A stretch of 64,000 bases of DNA, from assembly GCF_030161635.1 (NCBI RefSeq), contig NZ_BSUO01000001.1, positions 744,001 to 808,000 of the forward strand, in the 5' to 3' direction. The translations under genes were made by a program, and so were the position numbers. This document shows positions 54,451 through 62,895 of the stretch, piece by piece. Source of the DNA: Mobilicoccus caccae. Lineage in GTDB: Bacteria > Actinomycetota > Actinomycetes > Actinomycetales > Dermatophilaceae. The notes under the pieces were generated by a model. That model did not search any database and was not told where the DNA came from. It saw nothing but the letters and a program-made list of their open reading frames with translations. Each line of letters begins with the position of its first letter. The first letter of the stretch is position 1.

Positions 54451-55481
54451 CCGCCACGTCGACGACGGCGTCATCAGGGGCGCGGGACTCGACCACGTCC
54501 ATGGTGAGCGCTCACGAGGAGTCCGCGCCGCGGGTCGAGCCCGCGGTGGCGACCCGCGGGCTCGTCAAGACCTACGGGCGGGCGAGGGTGGTCGACGGCA
54601 TCGACCTCCTGGTGCCGCGCGGATCGGTGTACGGATTCCTCGGGCCCAACGGCTCGGGCAAGACGACGACGATCCGCATGCTGCTGGGGCTCGTCGGCTC
54701 CGATTCCGGTGACATCGACATCCTCGGCCGGTCGATCCCCGCGCACGCCTCCGACGTGCTCTCCCGCGTGGGGTCCCTCGTCGAGGGTCCCGCGTTCCAC
54801 AACCACCTCACCGGCCGGGCCAACCTGCGACGCCTCGACGCCGTCGACGACCGTGCCGATCCACGCACGTGCCGGGAGCGCGTCGACGCGGCGCTGACCC
54901 GGGTCGGGCTGCTGGCGGCGGCCGACAAGCGGTTTCGCGCCTACTCACTGGGGATGCGGCAGCGCCTCGCGATCGCGGCGGCGCTGCTCGCCGAGCGCGA
55001 TCTGCTCATCCTCGACGAGCCGACCAACGGACTCGACCCGCAGGGCACCCGCGAGATCCGTCACCTGATCTCCGCGCTCGCCGCCGAGGGGGTCACGGTG
55101 CTCGTCTCGAGCCACCTCCTCTCGGAGATCGAGCAGGTGTGCACCCACCTCGGAGTCATGCGCGACGGGTCACTCGTCGCGCAGGGGACCGTCGGGGAGA
55201 TCCGTTCTCTGGCACCGGTCCAGGTGCGGGTCACCACCACCGACGCCCAGCACGCGGCCCGTGCCGCGGAGATCCTCACGTCCGCCGGTCTCGCGCAGGT
55301 GCGGGACGTCGACGGCGCCGGGGCCGGAGTCATCGCCACACTGGGTGACGCCCGTCCCGAGGACCTCGTCACCGCGCTGGTCGGTGCCGGGGTCGGGGTG
55401 CGCGGATTCGAGGTCGTGCCACCGCGACTCGAGGACCTGTTCGTCTCGCTGACCGGGGAGGGCTTCGATGTCAGTCGTTGA
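54447..55481 (+). CDS. ABC transporter ATP-binding protein
   Basis: 344 aa, GTG overlapping the previous stop. RGLVKTYGRARVVDGIDLLV, Walker A GPNGSGKTTT, a Q-loop region near LVGSDSGDIDILG, signature YSLGMRQRLAIAAALL, Walker B LLILDEPTNGLDPQG and the switch His in VTVLVSSHLLSEIEQV. An AAA-type ABC-2 exporter ATPase (CcmA-like) with a C-terminal domain of about 90 residues. About 30 residues precede the core. The permease ATG overlaps its 3' end by 14 bp. Confidence 0.92.
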   Translation: MTATSTTASSGARDSTTSMVSAHEESAPRVEPAVATRGLVKTYGRARVVDGIDLLVPRGSVYGFLGPNGSGKTTTIRMLLGLVGSDSGDIDILGRSIPAHASDVLSRVGSLVEGPAFHNHLTGRANLRRLDAVDDRADPRTCRERVDAALTRVGLLAAADKRFRAYSLGMRQRLAIAAALLAERDLLILDEPTNGLDPQGTREIRHLISALAAEGVTVLVSSHLLSEIEQVCTHLGVMRDGSLVAQGTVGEIRSLAPVQVRVTTTDAQHAARAAEILTSAGLAQVRDVDGAGAGVIATLGDARPEDLVTALVGAGVGVRGFEVVPPRLEDLFVSLTGEGFDVSR

Positions 55482-56376
55482 GACGTGGGTCAGTGAGGAC
55501 ACCGGCGGGGTCCCTCGTACCGATGCGGCGTCGCGGGTGCGTGCCCGTCGCCCGTGGGCGGCGGCGTTCGGTCGCCTCGTCCGCTCGGAGCTGGGATTGA
55601 TCGCCGGCCGACGCCGCAACCAGGTGGGTCTGCTCATCCTCGCCGCCGTGCCGCTGATCCTCGGGATCGCCGTCTGGTACACGGCGCCGCCGGCCGATGC
55701 GGGCGGGCCTCCGTTCTTCTCCTCGATCACCCAGAACGGCATGTTCATCGCGATGACCGCGCTGATCGTGCAGATGCCGCTCTTCCTGCCGTTGGCCGCG
55801 GCGGCGCTGTCGGGGGACGCCATCGCGGGGGAGGCGGGCAGCGGAACGTTGCGCTACGTGCTCACCGTGCCGGTCGGCCGGATCCGGTTGCTGCTGGCCA
55901 AGTACCTCGCCGCGCTCGTCGGGCTGTTCATCGGCGTCCTCGTCATCGCGGTCACCGGAGTGATCACGGGCCTGGTGCTCTTCGGGTCGGGGCCGGTCCT
56001 CACCCTGTCCGGGTTCGAACTCACCTACGCCGAGGGCCTGATGCGCGTCGGGGCGGCGGTGCTCTACACGACCGCGGCGCTCGCGGCCGTGCTCGCCATC
56101 GGCATCCTCATCTCGACGCTGACCGAGCAGCCCATCGCCGCGATGATCGCCGTGGTCGTCGTGACGATGTCGATGCAGATCCTCACGACGCTCGATCAAC
56201 TCGCCTGGCTGCACCCCTACCTCATCGCGCACCACTGGCTGGCCTCGATCGACCTGTTCCGAGAGCCGGTCTTCACCGAGGGCATGGTGGACGGACTGTG
56301 GGTGTTCGCCACCTATGTCGTCATCGCCCTGGGCCTGGCGATGTGGCGCTTCCGCACCAAGGACATCACGAGCTGA
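55468..56376 (+). CDS. ABC-2 type transporter permease
   Basis: 302 aa. Six hydrophobic segments (NQVGLLILAAVPLILGIAVW, GMFIAMTALIVQMPLFLPLA, YLAALVGLFIGVLVIAVTGV, TAALAAVLAIGILISTL, VVVVTMSMQILTTLDQL, LWVFATYVVIALGLAMWRF) and the SGDAIAGEAGSGTLRYVLTV coupling segment typical of these permeases. It pairs with the upstream ATPase as a heteromeric exporter. The substrate is not predictable; the LolA-like protein may deliver or receive it. Confidence 0.9.
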   Translation: MSVVETWVSEDTGGVPRTDAASRVRARRPWAAAFGRLVRSELGLIAGRRRNQVGLLILAAVPLILGIAVWYTAPPADAGGPPFFSSITQNGMFIAMTALIVQMPLFLPLAAAALSGDAIAGEAGSGTLRYVLTVPVGRIRLLLAKYLAALVGLFIGVLVIAVTGVITGLVLFGSGPVLTLSGFELTYAEGLMRVGAAVLYTTAALAAVLAIGILISTLTEQPIAAMIAVVVVTMSMQILTTLDQLAWLHPYLIAHHWLASIDLFREPVFTEGMVDGLWVFATYVVIALGLAMWRFRTKDITS

Positions 56377-57354
56377 CCGATCCCGCTCGAGCCGTCGGTT
56401 CGAGCGTCGGGGCCGCGGCGATCGCGGCGAGGCGGGTGCGGATGCGCCGGTCCAGTGCGGCGGTGCGCAGAGTGCCGTCGGCGTCGAGCAATTGATGCCA
56501 CGTGACGTGCATGACGTGCAGGCCCTGGGCTCCGAGCTCCTCGTCGCGCTCGAACACGGACGTGACGGCCGAGCTGACGGCGGCGCGGGTCGCGCCCATC
56601 GTCGTGAGGCTGCGATCCGCCGTGAACTTGGCCATGCCGTCGAACTCGAGGATCAGTGGGGTGCCGAGGAGGCGCATGTCGCATCGACGCGCTCCCTGCG
56701 CCGGGCGGTACTGGGTCTCGACGGGTCGTCCGAGCAGGTGCAGCGCGTACCGCAGGAGGGATTCGCCGACGGACTCGCTGCAGGGGTCGAGTACGGGGAA
56801 CGCCTCGCGCACGGCCGCCATCCCGGGAGAGTGGGCGTAGACCTCGATGATCGAGGCGATCTCGGCACGGTCGGTGGCGCCGCTCATGAGCGCTGCGTCG
56901 CCGGCGACCAGCATGGAGACCGGTCCGAACGCGATCCCGCACTGCACCACGGCCGCCGCGACGGGCACCACCGGGCCGCTCGTCGCTCGGGAGATCGCGT
57001 CGGCGGCGTGGACGACGTAGCGATCGGTGTATCGCATGCGTGTGCGCCGGCGATGCGTGACATGGACGAGATCCGGGCTCCGTACACGGGGAGTCGGCGA
57101 AGGGCCAGGGCGCTGTGATGACTGGCCACGACGTCCTCGCCGTGCGCTGCGAGCACGCAGAGCTGCCAGTCCTCCCGGGTGCGCGCACGGGCACGGACGT
57201 ACCAGCCGTGGGTCACCCGAACCACGAGCCGATCACGCACCCACCGCTGCAGCGACTCGGGTCCCACCCCTGCCCGCCGGGCCTCGGCCGTCGAGACGAC
57301 CTCGAGGTCGTGGAGAGCACCGAGCTGCGCGAGGACACGGTCGTGGCGGTTCAT
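56366..57354 (-). CDS. AbiEi-like antitoxin domain plus DUF559 nuclease-like protein, with frame break
   Basis: 329 aa after one base is restored. The start ATG 57354 is 7 bp after CAGGAT. The N-terminal winged-helix AbiEi-type region has NRHDRVLAQLGALHDLEVVS, EARRAGVGPESLQRWVRDR and LVVRVTHGWYVRAR. The break lies at about 57076-57077, where VYGAR must run into DLVHVTHRRRTRMRYTDR. The C-terminal VSR/PD-(D/E)xK-like DUF559 region has GESLLRYALHLLGRPVETQY, RCDMRLLGTPLILEFDGMAK with the D and EFDG acidic core, and VFERDEELGAQGLHVMHVTW. The family is common in actinobacteria and usually has no paired toxin gene. It is convergent with the exporter (11-bp overlap). Confidence 0.7.
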
Positions 57355-57454
57355 GCGCGTCATCCTGGCGGGGTGGCGGCGCGTCCCGGGGCCTCGCAAG
57401 CTCGCCTGTGGACAGCGGCGGGCGTTCACCGGGCCGGGGGATGGAAGCGACCCG

Positions 57455-57505
57455 ACTTCACCCCCGAAAGTCCGTCTTTACACCGGATGATTTCGGGGGT
57501 GAAGT
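57455..57505. repeat. 15-bp perfect inverted repeat
   Basis: ACTTCACCCCCGAAA (57455-57469) and TTTCGGGGGTGAAGT (57491-57505) are exact complements across a 21-nt spacer; a third partial copy, ACTTCGGGGTG, follows at 57509-57519. It lies 100 bp upstream of the AbiEi/DUF559 start. The 323-bp gene-free stretch 57355-57677 holds only this repeat and the mutase promoter. Confidence 0.7.
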
Positions 57506-57650
57506 GCCACTTCGGGGTGTCGAGTGCCTTTCGGGCGCGACGTCCGCCGATCCCGCCTCGGTTCGAGCGCCGTCACCCCGCCCTACCCGTCCGTAGCACG
57601 ACGAGCGGTAGGTCTGACGCGGTGAGCGGTCGTCCCCGCTCTGGAAATTT

Positions 57651-57671
57651 ACTAGGAAGTCCTAGTAGTTT
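57651..57671 (+). promoter_or_regulatory. operator palindrome and -10 of the acyl-CoA mutase gene
   Basis: ACTAGGA-AG-TCCTAGT (57651-57666) is a 7-bp perfect inverted repeat whose last base is the first T of the -10 hexamer TAGTTT (57666-57671). GGTCGC and the ATG follow, so the transcript is probably leaderless. A repressor bound here would block RNA polymerase. The dyad size suits a TetR-type protein. Confidence 0.6.
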
Positions 57672-57677
57672 GGTCGC

Positions 57678-59441
57678 ATGACGATGACGGAGCCGCAGCA
57701 GATGACCGGTCGCGAGCGTTGGCAGCAGCGCTTCGACACCGCCCGAGTCCGCGACGCGGACTTCACGACCCTGTCCGGCATGGAGGTCGACGCCGTCTAC
57801 GGCCCGAGCCCCGAGCAGGAGTCCGCCGACCCCGACTTCGACCGCATCGGTTGGCCGGGCGTCTACCCCTTCACCCGAGGCCTCTACCCCAACGGCTACC
57901 GCGGACGCACGTGGACGATCCGCCAGTTCGCGGGCTTCGGCAACGCCAAGCAGACCAACGAGCGCTACAAGATGATCCTCGGCCGTGGTGGCGGCGGGTT
58001 GTCCGTCGCCTTCGACATGCCCACCCTCATGGGCCGCGACTCCGACGACTCGATGAGCCTCGGCGAGGTCGGCCACTGCGGCGTCGCCATCGACTCCGCC
58101 AACGACATGGACCTGCTGTTCTCCGACATCAAGCTCGACGGGGTCACCACGTCGATGACGATCTCGGGCCCGGCCGTGCCGGTGTTCTGCATGTACCTCG
58201 TGGCCGCCGAGCGTCAGGGCTGCGACACGGGCGCCCTCAACGGCACCCTGCAGACCGACATCTTCAAGGAGTACATCGCGCAGAAGGAGTGGCTGTTCGC
58301 CCCCGAGCCGCACCTGCGTCTGATCGGCGACCTCATGGAGTACTGCGACTCCAACATCCCTGCGTACAAGCCGCTCTCGGTGTCCGGGTACCACATCCGT
58401 GAGGCCGGTTCGACGGCCGCGCAGGAGCTCGCCTTCACCCTCGCCGACGGGTTCGGCTACGTCGAACTCGGCCTCTCGCGTGGTCTGGACGTCAACTCCT
58501 TCGCGCCCGGCCTGAGCTTCTTCTTCGACTCCCACGTCGACTTCTTCGAGGAGATCGCCAAGTTCCGCGCCGCGCGCCGCATCTGGGCCCGCTGGCTGCG
58601 TGACGTCTACGGCGCCACCAGCGAGAAGGCGCAGTGGTTGCGCTTCCACACCCAGACCGCGGGTGTCTCCCTCACCGCGCAGCAGCCGCTGAACAACGTG
58701 GTGCGGACCGCCACCGAGGCGCTGGCGGCCGTCCTCGGCGGAACGAACTCCCTGCACACCAACGCCCTCGACGAGACCCTCGCCCTGCCGACCGAGCAGT
58801 CCGCCGAGGTCGCCCTGCGCACCCAGCAGGTCATCATGGAGGAGACCGGCGTCGCCAACGTCGCCGACCCGCTCGGTGGCTCCTGGTACGTCGAGGCCCT
58901 CACCGACAAGATCGAGGCGGAGGCCGAGCGCATCTTCGACTCGATCCTGCGCATGGGCACCAGCGGCCTCGGCGCCGAGGACAAGGACGCCCTCGCCGAC
59001 GTCGTGCGTTCCAACATCGGCGACAAGTCCGGTGACGCCCAGTGGCCGATGACCTCCGGCATCCTGCGCGGCATCGAGGAGGGCTGGTTCATGTCGGAGA
59101 TCGCCGACGCCGCGTTCCAGCACCAGATCAGCCTCGAGAAGGGCGACAAGAGGGTCGTCGGCGTCAACTGCCTCACCGAGTCCGTGGCGAACGAGCTGGA
59201 GATCCTGCGCGTGAGCCACGAGGTCGAGAAGGAGCAGGTCCGCGAGCTGTCCTCCCGCAAGGACGGCCGCGACCAGGCCGCGGTCCAGGCCGCGCTGACC
59301 ACGATGGTCGAGGTCTCCCGCACCCAGGAGAACATGATCCCGGCGATGCTCGACGCGGTCCGCGTCGAGGCCACCCTCGGTGAGATCTGCAACGCCCTGC
59401 GTGACGAATGGGGCGTCTACCGCGAGCCCGCGCGCTTCTGA
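57678..59441 (+). CDS. B12-dependent acyl-CoA mutase large subunit (MCM/ICM family)
   Basis: 587 aa, catalytic barrel only. N-terminal RDADFTTLSGMEVDAVYGP, TWTIRQFAGFGNAKQTNERY, GGGGLSVAFDMPTLMGRDSD, VTTSMTISGPAVPVFCMYLV, FAPEPHLRLIGDLMEYC, LSVSGYHIREAGSTAAQELA, RFHTQTAGVSLTAQQPLNNV and DPLGGSWYVEALTDKIEAEA. No C-terminal B12-binding DxHxxG domain is present, so a separate small subunit is required; none lies in this window. RQF (Phe where MCM has Tyr89) and HLR (Arg at the MCM Arg207 position) combine features of isobutyryl- and methylmalonyl-CoA mutases, so the substrate is left open. Confidence 0.85.
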   Translation: MTMTEPQQMTGRERWQQRFDTARVRDADFTTLSGMEVDAVYGPSPEQESADPDFDRIGWPGVYPFTRGLYPNGYRGRTWTIRQFAGFGNAKQTNERYKMILGRGGGGLSVAFDMPTLMGRDSDDSMSLGEVGHCGVAIDSANDMDLLFSDIKLDGVTTSMTISGPAVPVFCMYLVAAERQGCDTGALNGTLQTDIFKEYIAQKEWLFAPEPHLRLIGDLMEYCDSNIPAYKPLSVSGYHIREAGSTAAQELAFTLADGFGYVELGLSRGLDVNSFAPGLSFFFDSHVDFFEEIAKFRAARRIWARWLRDVYGATSEKAQWLRFHTQTAGVSLTAQQPLNNVVRTATEALAAVLGGTNSLHTNALDETLALPTEQSAEVALRTQQVIMEETGVANVADPLGGSWYVEALTDKIEAEAERIFDSILRMGTSGLGAEDKDALADVVRSNIGDKSGDAQWPMTSGILRGIEEGWFMSEIADAAFQHQISLEKGDKRVVGVNCLTESVANELEILRVSHEVEKEQVRELSSRKDGRDQAAVQAALTTMVEVSRTQENMIPAMLDAVRVEATLGEICNALRDEWGVYREPARF

Positions 59442-59532
59442 TCACGCCGCCCCACGGGGCACCCACGACGGCGCTCGGACCGTTGCCGACAGGCGACGGT
59501 CCGAGTTGCATGTCGACGAGGGAACTCGCGAG

Positions 59533-60525
59533 GTGTCGCCGGATGTGGGCGCCGCTGCGTCACACTCGTCGGGTGAAAGCACCTCAGAGCCGCCGCGCGG
59601 AGGCCGACGGGCACGGTATGCGTATCGCCCCCTCGCTCTCGCGACCTCCCTCGCCCTGACCGTCCCTCTCGCCCTGGCAGCGCCGTCCGTGGCGCAGTCG
59701 GCGCCCCTGCGATCGGCGGCGTCGATCACGACGTCGGCCACGAGGATCACCCACGACACCCTGCGTGACCCGGTGCTGCGCGGCACCGCACCGGCGGGCA
59801 GCCGCCTCACCCTGCAGGTCGACGTCCGCGGCACGTGGAAGGCGAACCAGCGGTTCACCGTGCCGCGCAGCGGTACTTACGCGGTGCGGCTCACCTACGG
59901 CCGGGGAGCGGTGGGCACGTTCCGCCATCGGCTCACCTCGTCCGCGGGCTCGGTCGGCCCCGTCGTCACCCTCCGGCGTGCGGCCGTGCTCAACCCCACC
60001 ATCCGCACGACGACCCGCGCCGACGTGGCCAAGACGTGGCGTCCCGGCTGCCCCGTGCATCACTCGGCCCTGCGCACCGTCGAGATGAACCACTGGGGGT
60101 TCGACGGACGCATGCACCGCGGTCGGCTCGTGCTCGCGGCCGGTGTCACCACCAGTGCGCTGCAGGCCTTCCAGGTCGGGATCGACACGAAGTTCCCGAT
60201 CCAGCGGATGCGTGAGGTCTCCGCCTACGCGGGCAACGACGACCGGTCGATGGCGGCGAACAACACCTCCGCGTTCAACTGCCGGCGCATCACCAACGGC
60301 ACAGGATGGTCGAAGCACTCCTACGGGAGGGCCATCGACATCAACCCCGTGCAGAACCCCTACATCTACAAGAAGACCGTGTCGCCGGCCGCCGGCAAGG
60401 CCTACACCGACCGCCGCAAGGTGCGTCCGGGGATGATGGTCTCCTCGGCGCCGCTGACCCGCGCCTTCACCACCCGCGGATGGAAGTGGCTGTCCACCTA
60501 CGACTACCAGCACGTGGAGAAGTAG
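59533..60525 (+). CDS. secreted M15-family peptidase (VanY-like)
   Basis: About 330 aa; the start is uncertain (GTG 59533 chosen, GTG 59545 also possible). A signal peptide follows a basic stretch (RYAYRPLALATSLALTVPLA ending APSVAQSAP). A beta-rich region of about 90 residues comes next, then the peptidase domain: VEMNHWGFDGRMHRGRLVLA, NNTSAFNCRRITNGTGWSKH, SYGRAIDINPVQNPYIY with the zinc HxxxxxxD motif (HSYGRAID), and a terminal DYQHVEK with the last zinc His. Expected to cut D-Ala-containing peptidoglycan stems outside the cell. Confidence 0.8.
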   Translation: MSPDVGAAASHSSGESTSEPPRGGRRARYAYRPLALATSLALTVPLALAAPSVAQSAPLRSAASITTSATRITHDTLRDPVLRGTAPAGSRLTLQVDVRGTWKANQRFTVPRSGTYAVRLTYGRGAVGTFRHRLTSSAGSVGPVVTLRRAAVLNPTIRTTTRADVAKTWRPGCPVHHSALRTVEMNHWGFDGRMHRGRLVLAAGVTTSALQAFQVGIDTKFPIQRMREVSAYAGNDDRSMAANNTSAFNCRRITNGTGWSKHSYGRAIDINPVQNPYIYKKTVSPAAGKAYTDRRKVRPGMMVSSAPLTRAFTTRGWKWLSTYDYQHVEK

Positions 60526-60576
60526 GGCGGAGGGCCGCGTTTCACACGGCCCCGTCTGTTCGGCAAGAATGCGGGT

Positions 60577-61500
60577 ATGACTGAGCAGCCTGGAATCCGT
60601 TCGTCCGCTCTTCGTGGTGCCGTCGACCTGTCCTCGCTCGGGCAGGGCCCGACGGGCGGCGAGGCCACCGGTGGAGGGGTTCAGCCGGGTTCGATCCGGG
60701 TCGACGCCACCGAGGCCACCTTCGAGGAGTTGATGCTCAGCACCCGTGAGGTGCCGGCGATCGTGGTCCTGTGGTCGGCCTCGCACCCGGAGACCGAGAA
60801 GGCCGTCACCGACTCGGTGGCGGTGGCCGAGCGGCTCGGTGGTCGACTGCGGGTCATCGGGGTCGACGTCGACGCCGCCCGCGCGATCGCGTCCGCGTTC
60901 CAGGCGCAGCAGATCCCGATGACGGTCGCGGTCATCGCCGCCCAGCCCATGCCCCTGTACCCGGGGCTGCAGCCGGTCGAGCAGATGGAGAAGGTGTTCG
61001 CCGAGGTCGTCAAGGTCGCCGGTGAGAACGGTGTCAACGGTCGGATCGACGTCGGCGCCGAGCCGGCGGAGCAGGAGCCCGAGCCGCTCTCTCCCGAGCA
61101 CCAGGCCGCCTACGACGCCATCGAGCAGGGTGACTTCGCCGCTGCCGTCGAGGCGTACGAGGCCGCGCTGAAGAAGAACCCCAAGGACGCCGACGCCGCG
61201 GCGGGTCTCGCGAACGTCTCCCTCATGGAGCGCACGCAGGGCGCCGATCTCGACACCGCCCGTCGCGCCGCCGCCGATGCTCCCGACGACATCGACGCCC
61301 AGCTCCTCGTGGCCGACCTCGACGTCCTCGGAGGTCACGTCGAGGACGCGTTCTCGCGCCTCATCGACCTGGTCCGCCGCACGATCGAGGACGACCGCGA
61401 GCGGGTGCGCACCCGCCTCGTCGAGCTCTTCGAGGTCGTCGGCGCGCAGGACGAGCGCGTCGTCAAGGCACGCCGCGCCCTCATGAGCGCATTGTTCTGA
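60577..61500 (+). CDS. YbbN-like thioredoxin-fold/TPR protein
   Basis: 307 aa from ATG 60577, 6 bp after AAGAAT. An N-terminal thioredoxin fold (VPAIVVLWSASHPETEKAVT, GVDVDAARAIASAFQAQQIP, MPLYPGLQPVEQMEKVFAEV) has no CxxC; the active-site position reads SASHPE, so it is not a redox enzyme. C-terminal TPR-like repeats follow (AYDAIEQGDFAAAVEAYEAA, PKDADAAAGLANVSLMERTQ, FSRLIDLVRRTIEDDRERVR). Resembles the YbbN/CnoX chaperedoxin group and corresponds by position to Rv1324. Confidence 0.83.
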   Translation: MTEQPGIRSSALRGAVDLSSLGQGPTGGEATGGGVQPGSIRVDATEATFEELMLSTREVPAIVVLWSASHPETEKAVTDSVAVAERLGGRLRVIGVDVDAARAIASAFQAQQIPMTVAVIAAQPMPLYPGLQPVEQMEKVFAEVVKVAGENGVNGRIDVGAEPAEQEPEPLSPEHQAAYDAIEQGDFAAAVEAYEAALKKNPKDADAAAGLANVSLMERTQGADLDTARRAAADAPDDIDAQLLVADLDVLGGHVEDAFSRLIDLVRRTIEDDRERVRTRLVELFEVVGAQDERVVKARRALMSALF

Positions 61501-61512
61501 GACAAGACGACG

Positions 61513-61546
61513 ACGGCGGCGCACACCCGGTGTGCGCCGCCGCCGT
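61513..61546. terminator. terminator after the YbbN-like gene
   Basis: CGGCGGCGCACACC and GGTGTGCGCCGCCG form a 14-bp perfect repeat separated by a single base, followed by CCGTGTGTCC. It lies between convergent stops at 61500 and 61560. Confidence 0.7.
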
Positions 61547-61559
61547 GTGTCCGCGTGTC

Positions 61560-61730
61560 CTACGCGCCGAGCAGCGCCGGCCCCTGCACGAGCAGGATCC
61601 AGACTCCGCCGAGCAGCAGGCTGGCCGCAGCGGCGAACCGGACGTTGCGCTTGACCTCGGGGCTCTTGACGAGCAGCGAGACGACGAGCAGCCCCGCCGC
61701 CAGGAACGCCGCGATGCCGGCGATCTCCAT
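61560..61730 (-). CDS. small two-helix membrane protein
   Basis: 56 aa from ATG 61730 with GGGAG seven bases upstream. Two hydrophobic helices (IAGIAAFLAAGLLVVSLLV and FAAAASLLLGGVWILLVQG) are joined by a basic loop (KSPEVKRNVR). No family recognised. Confidence 0.55.
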   Translation of the reverse strand: MEIAGIAAFLAAGLLVVSLLVKSPEVKRNVRFAAAASLLLGGVWILLVQGPALLGA

Positions 61731-61866
61731 GAACTCTCCCACCCTCGTTTGTGCGTCATGCCTCGAATCGGAGGGTAACGCTCAAAGCGGACGCCGGGGT
61801 CACCGGTTCGACCCCTAACCTCGGGATTCCGGTGGGTCGGGGGAGCGCGCCTGTCAGGCTGGTGGG

Positions 61867-62865
61867 GTGACATCGACGAACGTGCGCGCTGGGCGCGACC
61901 TCCTTCCAGGGTTGGCACTGGCCGTCGGTGCCGCGCTCGTGGCGTCGGGGATCAACGCGGTGGTGCCCACGCTCAGCGCACTGCTGGTGGCGATCCTCCT
62001 CGGTGTCCTCGTCGCCAACACGGTGAGGTTGCCGCCGGCCATACATCCCGGACTCGCCGTGGCCTCGAAGCACGTCCTGCGTCTCGGGATCGTCCTGCTC
62101 GGTCTGCAGGTGTCGCTGCAGGCGATCGCGGGGCTCGGAGTCGGGATGGTCGCGGTCGTCGTCGCCGTGGTCGTCGGTGGCCTGGTGGTGACGGAGTACG
62201 CGGGCCGCGCGCTCGGGGTCGTCCCCTCCCAACGGGCGCTCATCGGCGCGGGGTTCTCGATCTGCGGTGCGGCCGCCGTGGCCGCGGTCGAGGGCGTGGT
62301 GGAGGACAAGGCCGAAGAGGACGTCGTCACCGCGCTGGCCCTCGTCGTCCTCTTCGGCACGCTGATGATCCCGCTGGTCCCGCTGTCGGCGGGGGCGTTC
62401 GGCCTCGACGGCCCGACCGCCGGTGCCTGGGCGGGAGGATCGATCCACGAGGTCGCGCAGGTCGTGGCCGCGGGCGGGATCATCGGTGGTGCGGCGTTGC
62501 AGACGGCCGTCGTGGTCAAGTTGGCGCGGGTGCTCATGCTCGCCCCCGTCGTCATGTGGTTCGGGTGGCGCTCGCGGCGGGCGGGAGCCGGCCCGATGGC
62601 GGGTCGCCCGCCGCTGATGCCGCTGTTCGTCGCCGGATTCCTCGCCGCCGTCGCGCTCAGGAGCACCGGGCTGGTGCCCGTGGAGCTGCTGGAGGTCCTC
62701 AAGATCGCGCAGACGCTGCTGCTCGCGGCGGCGATGTTCGCCCTAGGCTGCGGGGTCCGCTTCGCGACGTTGCGCGGCGTCGGGGGCCGCCCGTTCGCGC
62801 TGGCCACGGTGACGACGGTCGCCGTCGCCGCCATCGCGCTGGCAGGCGTCCTGCTCGTCTTCTGA
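61867..62865 (+). CDS. YeiH-family putative sulfate exporter (UPF0324)
   Basis: 332 aa, GTG start. Ten to eleven helices; family marks are LLVAILLGVLVANTVRLPPA, VLRLGIVLLGLQVSLQAI, LIGAGFSICGAAAVAAVEGV, AWAGGSIHEVAQVVAAG and MFALGCGVRFATLRGVGGRP. The family is assigned as a sulfate or 2-hydroxyacid exporter in only a few bacteria, so the substrate is unsure. A single gene. Confidence 0.85.
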   Translation: MTSTNVRAGRDLLPGLALAVGAALVASGINAVVPTLSALLVAILLGVLVANTVRLPPAIHPGLAVASKHVLRLGIVLLGLQVSLQAIAGLGVGMVAVVVAVVVGGLVVTEYAGRALGVVPSQRALIGAGFSICGAAAVAAVEGVVEDKAEEDVVTALALVVLFGTLMIPLVPLSAGAFGLDGPTAGAWAGGSIHEVAQVVAAGGIIGGAALQTAVVVKLARVLMLAPVVMWFGWRSRRAGAGPMAGRPPLMPLFVAGFLAAVALRSTGLVPVELLEVLKIAQTLLLAAAMFALGCGVRFATLRGVGGRPFALATVTTVAVAAIALAGVLLVF

Positions 62866-62895
62866 CCGGCAGAAGTCGGGGAATGGTGCGCCCGA

